DNA from: Roseovarius sp. UBA6167
GTDB lineage: Bacteria; Pseudomonadota; Alphaproteobacteria; Rhodobacterales; Rhodobacteraceae
NCBI GenBank assembly: GCA_002428225.1
Contig: DIUD01000076.1
Coordinates: 45,307-67,018, forward strand
DNA length: 21,712 nt
Direction of reading: 5' to 3'
Shown here: piece after piece, positions 1-7,365 of the stretch
Layout of the letters: every line of letters begins with the position of its first letter
How positions within the stretch are numbered: the stretch's first letter is position 1
Notes under the pieces: model-generated
Database searches by the model: none
The model's input: the letters and a program-made list of their open reading frames with translations, nothing else
What the model was told of the DNA's origin: nothing
Program-made: the position numbers and the translations under genes

Positions 1-671
1 TGCAACTGGAACTGCTCAAGCCCGAGATGATCCTCAACGAACGCGGCATCCAGAGCACGGTGGTTCTCTTCGGCGGGGCGCGTATCCCCGAGCCGTCGCA
101 GAAGGCCGGCGCGGGGACCGAGGCGCTGGCCGAGCTGTCGCGCTACTATGACGAGGCGCGCACATTCGCGCGGCTGATCACCGAGAAATCCGTCGCCAGC
201 TATGGCCGCGAATACGTCATCGCCACGGGTGGCGGGCCGGGGGTGATGGAGGCGGGCAACCGCGGCGCGATGGATGCGGGGGGCGCGTCGATCGGGTTCA
301 ACATCGTGTTGCCGCACGAACAGGCACCCAATGAATATGTGACGCCGGGGCTGTGCTTCAACTTTCACTATTTTGCCATCCGCAAGATGCATTTCCTGAT
401 GCGCGCGCGGGCCGTCTGCGTGTTTCCCGGCGGGTTCGGCACGCTGGACGAGATGTTCGAATCGCTGACCCTGATCCAGACCGATCGCATGAAGCGCGTG
501 CCCTTCCTGCTGTTCGGAGAGGCGTTCTGGCGGCGGATCATCAACTGGGAGGCGCTGGCCGAGGCGGGCACGATCAGCGCGGAGGATCTCGATATCTTCC
601 ACTTCGTCGAAACCGCGCAAGAGGCCATGGCGATCATCGAGGCATGGCAGGAGACAGAGGAAGAGGGCTGA
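1..671 (+). CDS. LOG family protein (cytokinin-riboside 5'-monophosphate phosphoribohydrolase-like), 5' partial
   Basis: The protein carries the two LOG-family signatures: a GGGPGVMEAGNRGA block followed by PGGFGTLDE, the PGGxGTxxE nucleotide-binding and catalytic motif. LOG proteins cleave the base-ribose bond of nucleoside 5'-monophosphates in the cytoplasm. The reading frame is open to the left edge and reads QLELLKPE immediately before the first internal Met (codon at 27). I therefore take that Met as internal and the true start as lying outside the window, consistent with the longer TIGR00730-type members of this order. Only about 223 residues are visible. The stop at 669-671 lies 7 bases from the end of the convergent deacylase gene, with no room for a separate terminator. 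The family call is firm; the physiological substrate is not visible from sequence. Confidence 0.88.
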   Translation, partial: QLELLKPEMILNERGIQSTVVLFGGARIPEPSQKAGAGTEALAELSRYYDEARTFARLITEKSVASYGREYVIATGGGPGVMEAGNRGAMDAGGASIGFNIVLPHEQAPNEYVTPGLCFNFHYFAIRKMHFLMRARAVCVFPGGFGTLDEMFESLTLIQTDRMKRVPFLLFGEAFWRRIINWEALAEAGTISAEDLDIFHFVETAQEAMAIIEAWQETEEEG

Positions 672-678
672 GCGCGGA

Positions 679-1713
679 TCAGATGATCTCGTCCTCGTCG
701 AAAAGCGCCTCGGCCTCGATCTGGGCGGTGATGTCTTCGGCGGCGGCCTCGGCGCGGGGCGTTTCGGCGACGTGGAAAAGCGCGTCGCCCTCATAGACCA
801 CGGGCAGGTTGGTGCGGCCGATGACGATGCCGGTGGTGTCGGCCACGATCTCGTCCTCGACATCGCCGAAGGCATTGGCGACCGCACCCATCACCGTGCC
901 GGGCGATACCGCCTCGCCAAGCCCCAGGTAACCGCGAAACAGCCCCCCGCGCGGCGCGCGATACCAGAGCGAGCGGCGGGCGCGCACGGGCTTCACGCGG
1001 GTGCGCGGCACGCCCCTTGCACCGATCATGCCGAGGCGGCGCATCACCCGCAGCACGCCGGCGACGCCGGTGCGCGCGGCAAACTCGTCAAAGCGCAGCC
1101 CCTCGCCGCCCTCGTAGAGCAGAACATCGACGCCCGCCTCCTCGGCGGCCATGCGCAGCGAGCCCTCGCGCAGCTTCGCTTCCATCATCACCGGCGCGCC
1201 GAACGCGGCGCCGAGCTCTGCCAGCCGCTCGTTTCCGGGGGTGAGGCGGAGCTGCGGCAGGTTGGTGCGGTGGATGGCCGCCGAATGCAGGTCGATGCCG
1301 ACATCGGCGCGGCGCACCACCTCCTGCATGAAGATATGGGCAAGCTGCGACGCCATGGAGCCCTGCGCGACGCCGGGAAAGACCCGGTTGAGGTCGCGCC
1401 GGTCGGGCAGGTAGCGCGAATGGTTGAGAAAGCCGAAGGTGTTGACGATCGGCACGGCAAGCAGCGTTCCGGTCATCGCGGCGAGCGGCGCGGCCCGCAG
1501 CAGGCGGCGCAGGATCTCGACGCCGATCACCTCGTCGCCATGGATCGCCGCCGAGACGAACAGCACCGGCCCCGCCCGCCGCCCGTGGATCACCTCGACC
1601 GAGAGGTTGACGGGCGTGTGATTGGAAAGCTGGCTTACGGGGATATCGACGCGGGCGCGGGTGCCGGCGGCGATGCGCTGGCCGCCGATCTCGAATGCCG
1701 GGCGTCTCTCCAT
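679..1713 (-). CDS. Succinylglutamate desuccinylase/aspartoacylase (AstE/AspA) family zinc deacylase
   Basis: A 344-residue protein with the M14-type zinc site of the AstE/AspA family: H58-G-D-E61 (the HxxE ligand pair), the third ligand H143 in DLHS, and a glutamate-rich LYEGGEG segment at 200-206 where the catalytic Glu is expected. RDLNR at 106-110 fits the substrate-carboxylate binding arginine region. Members hydrolyse N-acyl amino acids or related amides in the cytoplasm. The ATG at 1713 is preceded by AAGGGAG at a proper distance. No arginine-succinyltransferase genes are nearby, so a role in the AST pathway is not supported, and the substrate is unknown. The acidic C-terminal tail (EAEALFDEDEII) is a small peculiarity. 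Confidence 0.85.
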   Translation of the reverse strand: MERRPAFEIGGQRIAAGTRARVDIPVSQLSNHTPVNLSVEVIHGRRAGPVLFVSAAIHGDEVIGVEILRRLLRAAPLAAMTGTLLAVPIVNTFGFLNHSRYLPDRRDLNRVFPGVAQGSMASQLAHIFMQEVVRRADVGIDLHSAAIHRTNLPQLRLTPGNERLAELGAAFGAPVMMEAKLREGSLRMAAEEAGVDVLLYEGGEGLRFDEFAARTGVAGVLRVMRRLGMIGARGVPRTRVKPVRARRSLWYRAPRGGLFRGYLGLGEAVSPGTVMGAVANAFGDVEDEIVADTTGIVIGRTNLPVVYEGDALFHVAETPRAEAAAEDITAQIEAEALFDEDEII

Positions 1714-1938
1714 GGCCTGCTCCCTTCGTCATCACTTGTCTGGACAGGCGTTAAAGACCTCTGCTCGACCACGGTCAAGCGGTGAAAAGAGGACAGCGCC
1801 CGCATCCGCGCGCGCTACGCCATCCCCGCGCAGGCGGGGATCTTCCGGTCACAAGAGACCCTCGGGACAAGCCCGAGGGTGACGCGGCGCTCTCCTTGGC
1901 GTACTTGAAGCGCGCCGCGCGGGCAGGTAAGGCGGGCC
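1714..1938. other. Divergent intergenic region between deacylase and methyltransferase genes
   Basis: This 225-base gap separates two divergently transcribed genes, so both promoters should lie here. It holds the palindromic element at 1822-1884. An AGGTAAGG ribosome-binding site precedes the ATG at 1939, and AAGGGAG precedes the ATG at 1713. I found no convincing -35/-10 pair. Confidence 0.5.
1822..1884. repeat. Two-hairpin palindromic intergenic element, copy A
   Basis: Two perfect palindromes sit side by side between genes. The first pairs ATCCCCGC (1822-1829) with GCGGGGAT (1834-1841) around a 4-base loop. The second pairs ACCCTCGGG (1858-1866) with CCCGAGGGT (1872-1880) around a 5-base loop, followed by GACG. 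The second hairpin recurs with the same flanks at 7389-7411. This composition and pairing match interspersed palindromic repeats common in alphaproteobacterial intergenic DNA. It may also stop or stabilise transcripts, but no T-run follows either hairpin. Confidence 0.7.
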
Positions 1939-2595
1939 ATGTCCCCGGCGCTCCCTCCTGCCTGCCCTGTCTGCCGTGCGGCACCCGTGGCGGCGCTCGG
2001 GCGGTTCGACGGCAAGGGTTACTGGCGCTGCGAGACCTGCGGCGCGCGGGGGCTGAACCCGGCGCATTACCCCGACAGGGCCGCCGAGCGCGCGCAGTAT
2101 GACTGGCACGAGAACCATGTGGACGATCCCGGCTATCGCCGCTTTCTCGACCGGCTTGCCGCGCCCTTGCGCGCGCGTCTTGCCCCCGGCTCGCGGGGCC
2201 TCGATTACGGCTGCGGGCCGGGGCCTGCGCTGGCGGCGATGCTGCGCGAGGCGGGGCACGGGGTGGCGGTTTACGATCCGTTCTATGCGCCCGATCCCGC
2301 GCCGCTGGCCGCGCGCTATGATTTCGTCACCTGCACCGAGGTGGCCGAGCATTTCCACGCGCCCGCGTCAGAGTTTGACCGGCTGGGGGCGCTGGTGCGC
2401 CCCGGCGGCCTGCTGGCGATGATGACGTGTTTTCAGACCGAGGATGCGCGGTTTGCAAATTGGCATTACCGCAAGGATCCGACGCATGTGGTATTCTACC
2501 GGGCTGAAACCTTCGGCGTGATTGCGGCGCAGCGCGGCTGGGGCTGCGAGGTCGTGGCGAGGAATGTGGTCTTTCTGCGCGTGCCGGGGGCATGA
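1939..2595 (+). CDS. Zinc-ribbon class I SAM-dependent methyltransferase
   Basis: A 218-residue protein with an N-terminal CxxC...CxxC zinc ribbon (C9, C12, C31, C34), then a Rossmann methyltransferase domain. SAM motif I is DYGCGPG at 89-95, with the acidic residue D113 ending strand 2. TEVAEHF at 133-139 is in the motif-IV position. Near the C-terminus is a conserved-looking NWHYRKDPTHV segment, which I recall from a widespread small methyltransferase family of unknown substrate. The ATG at 1939 has AGGTAAGG upstream. Its stop overlaps the next start as ATGA (2592-2595), so it is very likely translated together with the Hen1-like gene. A paired CxxC ribbon ahead of a methyltransferase suggests binding of a nucleic acid or protein partner; that is inference. 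Confidence 0.8.
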   Translation: MSPALPPACPVCRAAPVAALGRFDGKGYWRCETCGARGLNPAHYPDRAAERAQYDWHENHVDDPGYRRFLDRLAAPLRARLAPGSRGLDYGCGPGPALAAMLREAGHGVAVYDPFYAPDPAPLAARYDFVTCTEVAEHFHAPASEFDRLGALVRPGGLLAMMTCFQTEDARFANWHYRKDPTHVVFYRAETFGVIAAQRGWGCEVVARNVVFLRVPGA

Positions 2596-3197
2596 CCACG
2601 GCCCTGCACGAGGAACGGCTGGCGGCGGTGCTGGCGGCGGTGGCGCAGGCGGGGGCGCGCACGGTCATTGATCTGGGCTGCGGCGAGGGCGATCTGATCG
2701 TGCGGCTGGCGCAGATGCCGGGGATCGCGCGCGTCACCGGCATCGAGATCGCCATGGACCGGCTGCGCGCGGCCGAGGCGCGGCTTGGCGCGCTGCCCGA
2801 GGCGGCGCGCGGCAAGGTGCAACTCGCCTGTGCCTCGCTCACCCACGGGCATCCGGCACTGAGAGGCTATGACTGCGCCTGCCTGGTGGAGGTGATCGAG
2901 CATCTGCCGCCCGGCGACATGAACAGGCTGGAGCGTGCGGTGTTTGCATGGATGCGCCCGGCACATGTGATCGTGACCACGCCCAATGCCGACTATAACC
3001 CGGTGCTTGGCGTGCCGCCTGCGCGGATGCGGCACCCGGAGCATTATTTCGAGTGGGGCCGCGCGCGCTTTGCCCGATGGGCTGGCGGGGTGGCCGCGCG
3101 CACGGGCTATGAGGCGGCCTGCCGCGATATCTGCGGGGCGCATCCTGCGTTTGGCGGGGCGAGCCAGATGGCGGTCTTTACCCGCCTTGACGCCTGA
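2592..3197 (+). CDS. Stand-alone Hen1-like 3'-terminal RNA ribose 2'-O-methyltransferase domain protein
   Basis: A 201-residue protein resembling only the methyltransferase half of bacterial Hen1. SAM motif I is DLGCGEGDL at 27-35. The manganese-binding ExxEH motif is E100-V-I-E103-H104. The Hen1-specific downstream block RHPEHYFEW (147-155) supplies the further metal-ligand histidine (H148 or H151). The TTPNADYN (129-136) and terminal SQMAVFTR (191-198) blocks also follow the Hen1 pattern. Known bacterial Hen1 adds a 2'-O-methyl group at the repaired RNA 3' end. It is about 460-480 residues, with an N-terminal domain that activates the Pnkp ligase. Here that half and Pnkp are both absent from the window. 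The ATG overlaps the preceding stop (ATGA). An RNA 3'-terminal substrate is likely; the specific RNA is unknown. Confidence 0.78.
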   Translation: MTTALHEERLAAVLAAVAQAGARTVIDLGCGEGDLIVRLAQMPGIARVTGIEIAMDRLRAAEARLGALPEAARGKVQLACASLTHGHPALRGYDCACLVEVIEHLPPGDMNRLERAVFAWMRPAHVIVTTPNADYNPVLGVPPARMRHPEHYFEWGRARFARWAGGVAARTGYEAACRDICGAHPAFGGASQMAVFTRLDA

Positions 3198-3247
3198 AGC
3201 CAGCGAGTTAGGGTGCCTGCACCTTCGGCAGAGCGAGGATTGTCCAG

Positions 3248-3391
3248 ATGGAGCAACGACCCTACCCGGTTTGCGGCGGTGACCCCGGCGAGTCGGGGAG
3301 CGGCGCACCCGATGGCGCCCGCGCCCGCGCCTGCCGCGCCGGCAGGGGCGGGGCACGGCTGAACCTGTCCACCAGCCAGAGCCCGGGCTGA
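3248..3391 (+). CDS. Possible 47-residue ORF between the Hen1-like and WaaA-like genes
   Basis: An ATG at 3248 with a GCGAGG-like site about ten bases upstream opens a 47-residue frame that stops at 3389-3391, six bases before the GTG start of the WaaA-like gene. The peptide is rich in Gly, Ala and Arg and starts MEQRPYPVCGGD. I recognise no family, signal peptide or membrane segment. The favourable points are the ribosome-binding site and the tight spacing. Against it, G+C-rich DNA gives many chance frames of this size. It could instead be an untranslated spacer or a leader that couples translation to the next gene. Confidence 0.25.
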   Translation: MEQRPYPVCGGDPGESGSGAPDGARARACRAGRGGARLNLSTSQSPG

Positions 3392-3397
3392 GATCCC

Positions 3398-4609
3398 GTG
3401 CGTCGCTCGCTTGGCCTTGCGGCCTATCTCGCGCTTGCGCGGCGCGGCGCGGCGGTGCGTTCGGCGCCCGGTCGGCCCCGACCTGCGGGGGCGGTGATCT
3501 GGGCCCATGCGGCGGATGCCGGGCGCGCCGATGTGCTCATCAATCTGGCCGAGCGGTTGGCGCAGCACAGGCCCGATGTCCACATGGTGCTGACCACAGC
3601 CGACGGCCCGCTGCGCAGCCATGGGCGCGTGACCTGGCAGGCGCTGCCGCCCGACACCCTGGCGGCGGCGGACGCGTTTCTGGGTCATTGGCGGCCCGAT
3701 CTGGGCCTCTGGACCGGGGGAGATTTCAGGCCTGCGCTGCTTGTCAGCGCGGCGCGGGCGGCGGTGCCGCTTTATCTGGTGGATGCCGAGGCGGCGCTTA
3801 TGGAACAGTCGAACTGGCGTTGGTTCCCCGATCTGGCGGGGGCGGTGCTGAGCGAGTTCGAGGAGATCCTCGCGCGTGACGAGGCGGCGGCGCGGCAGGC
3901 GCGGCGGCTGGGCGCGCCGCCGCAGCGCGTGACGGTTGCCGGGGTCTTGCGCGCCGGGGCCGTGTCGCTGCCCTATACCCTGTCCGACCGGGACGAGTTG
4001 GCGCAGATCCTGCGCGGCCGGCCGGTCTGGCTTGCGGCGATGGTGCAGCGCGAGGAACTGGAGACGGTGCTTGGCGCGCATCGCGAGGTGTGCCGGATGG
4101 CGCATCGCGCGCTCCTGATCGTGGTGCCCGACGGGCTGGAGGACAGCGACGCCATGGCCGGGGCGATAGACGCGGCGGGCTGGCGGCAGATCGCCTGGTC
4201 CGTCGGCGCGCTGCCCGATGAGGCGACGCAGGTGATCCTTGCCGATACGCGCGGCGAGATGGGCCTTTGGTATCGGCTTGCGCCGGTGACGTTCATGGGC
4301 TCGTCGCTGCTTGCGGGCCAGCACGGGCGCGACCCCAACGAGCCCGCCGCGCATGGCTCGGCGATCCTTTACGGTCCGAACGTGGCGCGCTATCTGACCC
4401 GCTACTCGCGCTATGCCGAGGCGGGGGCGGCGCGGATCGTGCGCGACACCGAGACGCTGGCGGCCGCCGTGCAGGGGCTCTTGCCGCCCGACCGGGCGGC
4501 GGCGATGGCGCACGCGGCGTGGGATGTTGCCTCGCGCGGGGCCGACGTGATGGACCGGGTGGTGGACATGGTGCTCGACCGGCTCGACCGGGAGGAGGCG
4601 GCGCGGTGA
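3398..4609 (+). CDS. WaaA/KdtA (3-deoxy-D-manno-octulosonic acid transferase)-like protein, atypical active site
   Basis: A 403-residue protein that follows the two-domain GT-B plan of WaaA, the inner-membrane enzyme that adds KDO to lipid A precursor. The C-terminal half keeps recognisable blocks: ADTRGEMGLWY near 287-297, a GSSLL...DPNE region and PAAHG. In the N-terminal half, IWAHAADAGR (34-43) aligns with the usual IWxHxxSVGE, so the catalytic Glu is Arg43. The ETELWPN block is GGDFRPA (107-113). The start is a GTG at 3398. The stop overlaps the next GTG as GTGA (4606-4609), the usual waaA-lpxK arrangement. I infer a paralogue rather than the genome's working KDO transferase. A classical waaA elsewhere would support this. 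Confidence 0.72.
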   Translation: MRRSLGLAAYLALARRGAAVRSAPGRPRPAGAVIWAHAADAGRADVLINLAERLAQHRPDVHMVLTTADGPLRSHGRVTWQALPPDTLAAADAFLGHWRPDLGLWTGGDFRPALLVSAARAAVPLYLVDAEAALMEQSNWRWFPDLAGAVLSEFEEILARDEAAARQARRLGAPPQRVTVAGVLRAGAVSLPYTLSDRDELAQILRGRPVWLAAMVQREELETVLGAHREVCRMAHRALLIVVPDGLEDSDAMAGAIDAAGWRQIAWSVGALPDEATQVILADTRGEMGLWYRLAPVTFMGSSLLAGQHGRDPNEPAAHGSAILYGPNVARYLTRYSRYAEAGAARIVRDTETLAAAVQGLLPPDRAAAMAHAAWDVASRGADVMDRVVDMVLDRLDREEAAR

Positions 4610-5586
4610 GGCCGCGCCCCTTCTCGCGGGCGGGCTTGCGGGCGCTGCTGCTGGCCTCGGCCTGCTGGTGGACGGCGCGGGCGACCGCGCGGCGGATGGC
4701 GCGGGCGGGCTGGCGCGCGCCGGTGCCGGTGATCTCGGTGGACAGTCTTGCGGGCGATGTCGCGCTGCCGGGGGTGCTGGCGGTGATCGGGCGGCTACAG
4801 GGCAGGGGCCTCTCGCCGGTGGTGGTTATGGGGCGGGACGGGCCGGCGGCGGTGAGGGTTGACGCGCGCGGCCATACCTGTGCGCAGGTCGGTGGCGCGG
4901 CGCTGCTCGCGGCGGCCTTTGCGCCGACATGGGTGGCGGGCGACCTGGTGGCGGGCGCGCGGGCTGCCTGCAAACATGCGCGGGCTTATGGTTCCTCCGC
5001 GGATTGCATCGTGCTGTCCGGCGCGGCGTATGATCCGGGTCTCGACAAGGACTTGTCCGTGGCGGTCGTCGATGCCGCGCGCGGTTTCGGCAACGGGTTA
5101 TGCCGTCCTGCGGGCCCCTTGCCGGAGCCGCTGGCGCCGGCGCTGGCGCGGGTGGACATCTGTCTGACCATCGGCCCGCCCGCCGCGCAGGCGCAATTCG
5201 CCGCAGCCTGGGGGCAGGCGATCCCCGCGCCGCATATCGAGGGACGCATGGCCGCGCTGGCGACCGGGATGGACTGGCACGGCCTGCGCGCCCTGGCGTT
5301 TTCGGGGGCGGGCGAGCCGGGGCATTTCCTTGCCGCGCTGCGCGGTCTCGGGGCCGAGGTTGCGCGCGCGGTGACGCTGCCGGCGGGGGGGCCGCCCGGC
5401 CCTGCGCTGGTCGCGCGGCTGCGGCGCGAGGCGGCGATCCTTGCCGCGCAGCTCGTCACCACCGAGGCCGATGCCGTGTGCCTGCCCGGTGATCTGCGGC
5501 GCGAGGTGCTGGTTCTGCCGATGCGGTTGCGGGTTGCGGACTGGGGCGCGCTCGACGCGGCGCTCGATCAGCTGCCGCTCGGATGA
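4606..5586 (+). CDS. LpxK (tetraacyldisaccharide 4'-kinase)-like protein lacking the Walker A motif
   Basis: A 326-residue protein, normal LpxK length, starting at a GTG that overlaps the WaaA-like stop. LpxK phosphorylates the lipid A disaccharide at the membrane. Family blocks still visible include DLSVAVVDAARGFGNG (149-164), PAGPLPEPLA (168-177) and QLVTTEADAV (282-291). The functional core is gone. The segment aligned with the P-loop GNLTVGGTGKTP is D46-SLAGDVALPGV57, with no GK(T/S). The DDGFQ catalytic motif reads SGAAY (138-142). The downstream DHH/DHQ histidine motif is replaced by a glycine-proline stretch near 260-265. A hydrophobic N-terminal helix (about 11-22) could still give membrane association. 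The frame is intact, so this is not a decaying pseudogene by appearance. Confidence 0.72.
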   Translation: MRPRPFSRAGLRALLLASACWWTARATARRMARAGWRAPVPVISVDSLAGDVALPGVLAVIGRLQGRGLSPVVVMGRDGPAAVRVDARGHTCAQVGGAALLAAAFAPTWVAGDLVAGARAACKHARAYGSSADCIVLSGAAYDPGLDKDLSVAVVDAARGFGNGLCRPAGPLPEPLAPALARVDICLTIGPPAAQAQFAAAWGQAIPAPHIEGRMAALATGMDWHGLRALAFSGAGEPGHFLAALRGLGAEVARAVTLPAGGPPGPALVARLRREAAILAAQLVTTEADAVCLPGDLRREVLVLPMRLRVADWGALDAALDQLPLG

Positions 5587-5619
5587 GGCGCGCGCGCAGG
5601 GCGCCCCGGCAGGACAAGG

Positions 5620-6543
5620 CTATCCGCCGCGGCCTTGCGGGTGGGTGCGGGCATAGACCGCCATCAGCCGCGCGGTATCGACGGCTGTATAGGCCTCGGT
5701 GGTCGAGAGCGAGGCATGACCCAGAAGTTCCTGTATGGCGCGCAGATCGCCGCCCGCGTTCAGCAGATGCGTGGCAAAGCTGTGGCGCAGCGCGTGGGGC
5801 GTGGCGGTGGCGGGCAGGCCCAGCTGCGCGCGCACCCGTTCCATGACCTTCTGGATCGGGCGCGGCCCCAGCGCACCGCCGCGCGCCCCGTAAAAGAGCG
5901 GCGTGGCGGCGGTGATCGGATAGGGGCAGAGGCGGGCATAATCCGCCACGGCGGCGCGGGCGGGCGCGATCACCGGCACGATGCGCTCGCGGCCGCCCTT
6001 GCCGGTGATGCGCAGCACCCCGGCCATGGGCAGCGCCGCGCCGGTAAGGCCGAGCGCCTCGGATATGCGCAAGCCGCAGCCGTAGAGCAGCGTCACCACC
6101 GCCCGGTCGCGCGCGGCGATCCAGGGGGCGGGGGATTGCGTGTCCATCCGGTCGATCACCTCGCGCGCGGCGTCTTCGCTCAGCGGGCGGGGCAGCTTGC
6201 GGGTGAATTTCGGGCTGCGCGCCGACAGAACGGCGGTCGGCTCGAAGCCCTCGCGCTCGGACAGCCAGCGATAGAAGCTCCTGATCGCCGAGAGCCTGCG
6301 CGCGAGCGAGCGCGCCCCAAGCCCCGCCCCGCGCTCGTGCGCCATGAAGGCGCGCATGTCGGTGGTAGTGATCCGCGCCAGCGCGCCCAGCCCCTGCGCG
6401 CCGCCGTGATGTCGGGACATGAAGGCGAGAAAGGCGCGCAGATCGCGCGCATAGGCGTCGATCGTGTGATCCGACGCGCCCTCCAGCGCCTTTTGTCCGG
6501 CCAGCCATGTCTCGAGCGCGTCGCGGGCGGCCGGGCTTATCAC
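5620..6543 (-). CDS. xerC: Tyrosine recombinase XerC
   Basis: A 307-residue tyrosine recombinase. An N-terminal SAM-like core-binding domain (about 6-95) precedes the catalytic domain. All expected active-site residues are present: R159 in GCGLRISEA, K182 in TGKGGRER, H250-x-x-R253 in PHALRHSFATHLL, H276 in LGHASLS and the nucleophile Y285 in TTEAYT. XerC acts with XerD at dif to resolve chromosome dimers. The start is taken as the GTG at 6543, which overlaps the stop of the DUF484 gene (GTGA). That order (DUF484 then xerC) is the common proteobacterial arrangement and favours the chromosomal enzyme over a mobile-element integrase. It converges with the LpxK-like gene at 33 bases. Confidence 0.9.
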   Translation of the reverse strand: MISPAARDALETWLAGQKALEGASDHTIDAYARDLRAFLAFMSRHHGGAQGLGALARITTTDMRAFMAHERGAGLGARSLARRLSAIRSFYRWLSEREGFEPTAVLSARSPKFTRKLPRPLSEDAAREVIDRMDTQSPAPWIAARDRAVVTLLYGCGLRISEALGLTGAALPMAGVLRITGKGGRERIVPVIAPARAAVADYARLCPYPITAATPLFYGARGGALGPRPIQKVMERVRAQLGLPATATPHALRHSFATHLLNAGGDLRAIQELLGHASLSTTEAYTAVDTARLMAVYARTHPQGRGG

Positions 6544-7265
6544 GACAGCCAGCGGCGCATCGCCCGCTCGAACACGCCCGCGAAGAACGCCAGAAGGTCG
6601 GTGCCCTGTTGCGGGCCGAACCGGTCCGGGTCCTCGGACCCCATCACCAGCATCCCCGGCAGCCGGTCCGCCCCGAAATCGAGCAGGAGGCACGCCTCCG
6701 AGCGGATGCGGGCGGCGGCGCGGCCATAGATGCGCGCCTCGCCCGCCGCGATCCGGCGCAGCGTCACCGGCCGCGCGGGCGCGTTGCGCCCCCCGGTAAG
6801 CCATGACCGGACAAAGCCCGGTTCGCTCAGCGAGAGCACCTCGCCGGGTTCGCCCAGGGCGACCGGGCCGCTGTCGCCATGGGCCGTTTCGAGCACGAGC
6901 CGCACCGCGTCCACCCGCAGGATATGGGCCACCTCGCCATCGAGATCGCGCATGAAATCCTCGAACTCCATCGGGTCGAGCATCCGCAGGATGGCGCGAT
7001 GCACCTGGTTGGTGCCGGCGAGGTTGTCATAGGCGGCCGCGATCACCGAACGGTGGGTGGCCTCCAGCCGGTCGAGCCGCGACTCGAGCCGGTCCATGGC
7101 GATGCCGCGCATATCGACGATATTTTCGCCCATGGCGCGCTCGCTGGCGGTGGTCAGGGCGCGCATCAGGGCCTTGTCGTCAAGGATCATGTCGGGCTGC
7201 GCGATGATTCGTTCGCGCAGCGCGTCGGTGATCGGGGTATCGGTGCTCTGGCGGGTGCTGCTCAT
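6540..7265 (-). CDS. DUF484 family protein (GAF-like)
   Basis: A 241-residue protein of the DUF484 family, usually encoded next to xerC. The N-terminal part has the family-typical DALRERIIAQPDMILDD stretch and a helical, probably coiled-coil segment (about 40-75). The remainder is a GAF-like fold ending in a hydrophobic, arginine-containing helix. The molecular role is unestablished; linkage to xerC suggests a link to recombination or division but does not prove one. The ATG at 7265 is preceded by CAGAGG and by a good extended -10 promoter. Translation is coupled to xerC by a four-base overlap. Confidence 0.83.
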   Translation of the reverse strand: MSSTRQSTDTPITDALRERIIAQPDMILDDKALMRALTTASERAMGENIVDMRGIAMDRLESRLDRLEATHRSVIAAAYDNLAGTNQVHRAILRMLDPMEFEDFMRDLDGEVAHILRVDAVRLVLETAHGDSGPVALGEPGEVLSLSEPGFVRSWLTGGRNAPARPVTLRRIAAGEARIYGRAAARIRSEACLLLDFGADRLPGMLVMGSEDPDRFGPQQGTDLLAFFAGVFERAMRRWLS

Positions 7266-7290
7266 TCGGGGCCTCTGGTCTTTTTGCGGG

Positions 7291-7299
7291 GTTATACCA
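7291..7299 (-). promoter_or_regulatory. Extended -10 promoter for the DUF484-xerC unit
   Basis: Read on the minus strand, 7299-7291 is TGGTATAAC: a TGn extension followed by TATAAC, five of six bases of the sigma-70 -10 box. It lies 26 bases upstream of the DUF484 start, giving a leader of about 20 bases. No good -35 sits at 16-18 bases, which is acceptable for an extended -10 promoter. Confidence 0.45.
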
Positions 7300-7365
7300 G
7301 AAGGCCGCCGGCAATGCCGCAAGAAATTTCGTTTTTTCGGTCGGGCCGCCGTCATTCGGCCCGGC

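Noticed and set aside
5620..6543. XerC-like gene as a mobile-element integrase
   Set aside because: It is coupled to DUF484, the standard chromosomal xerC context. No tRNA, att-like repeats or phage genes are nearby.
7342..7363. CGGGCCG/CGGCCCG hairpin as a terminator for the DNA methyltransferase gene
   Set aside because: On the minus strand it is followed by an A-run, not a T-run; the run of T lies on the wrong side for that gene.
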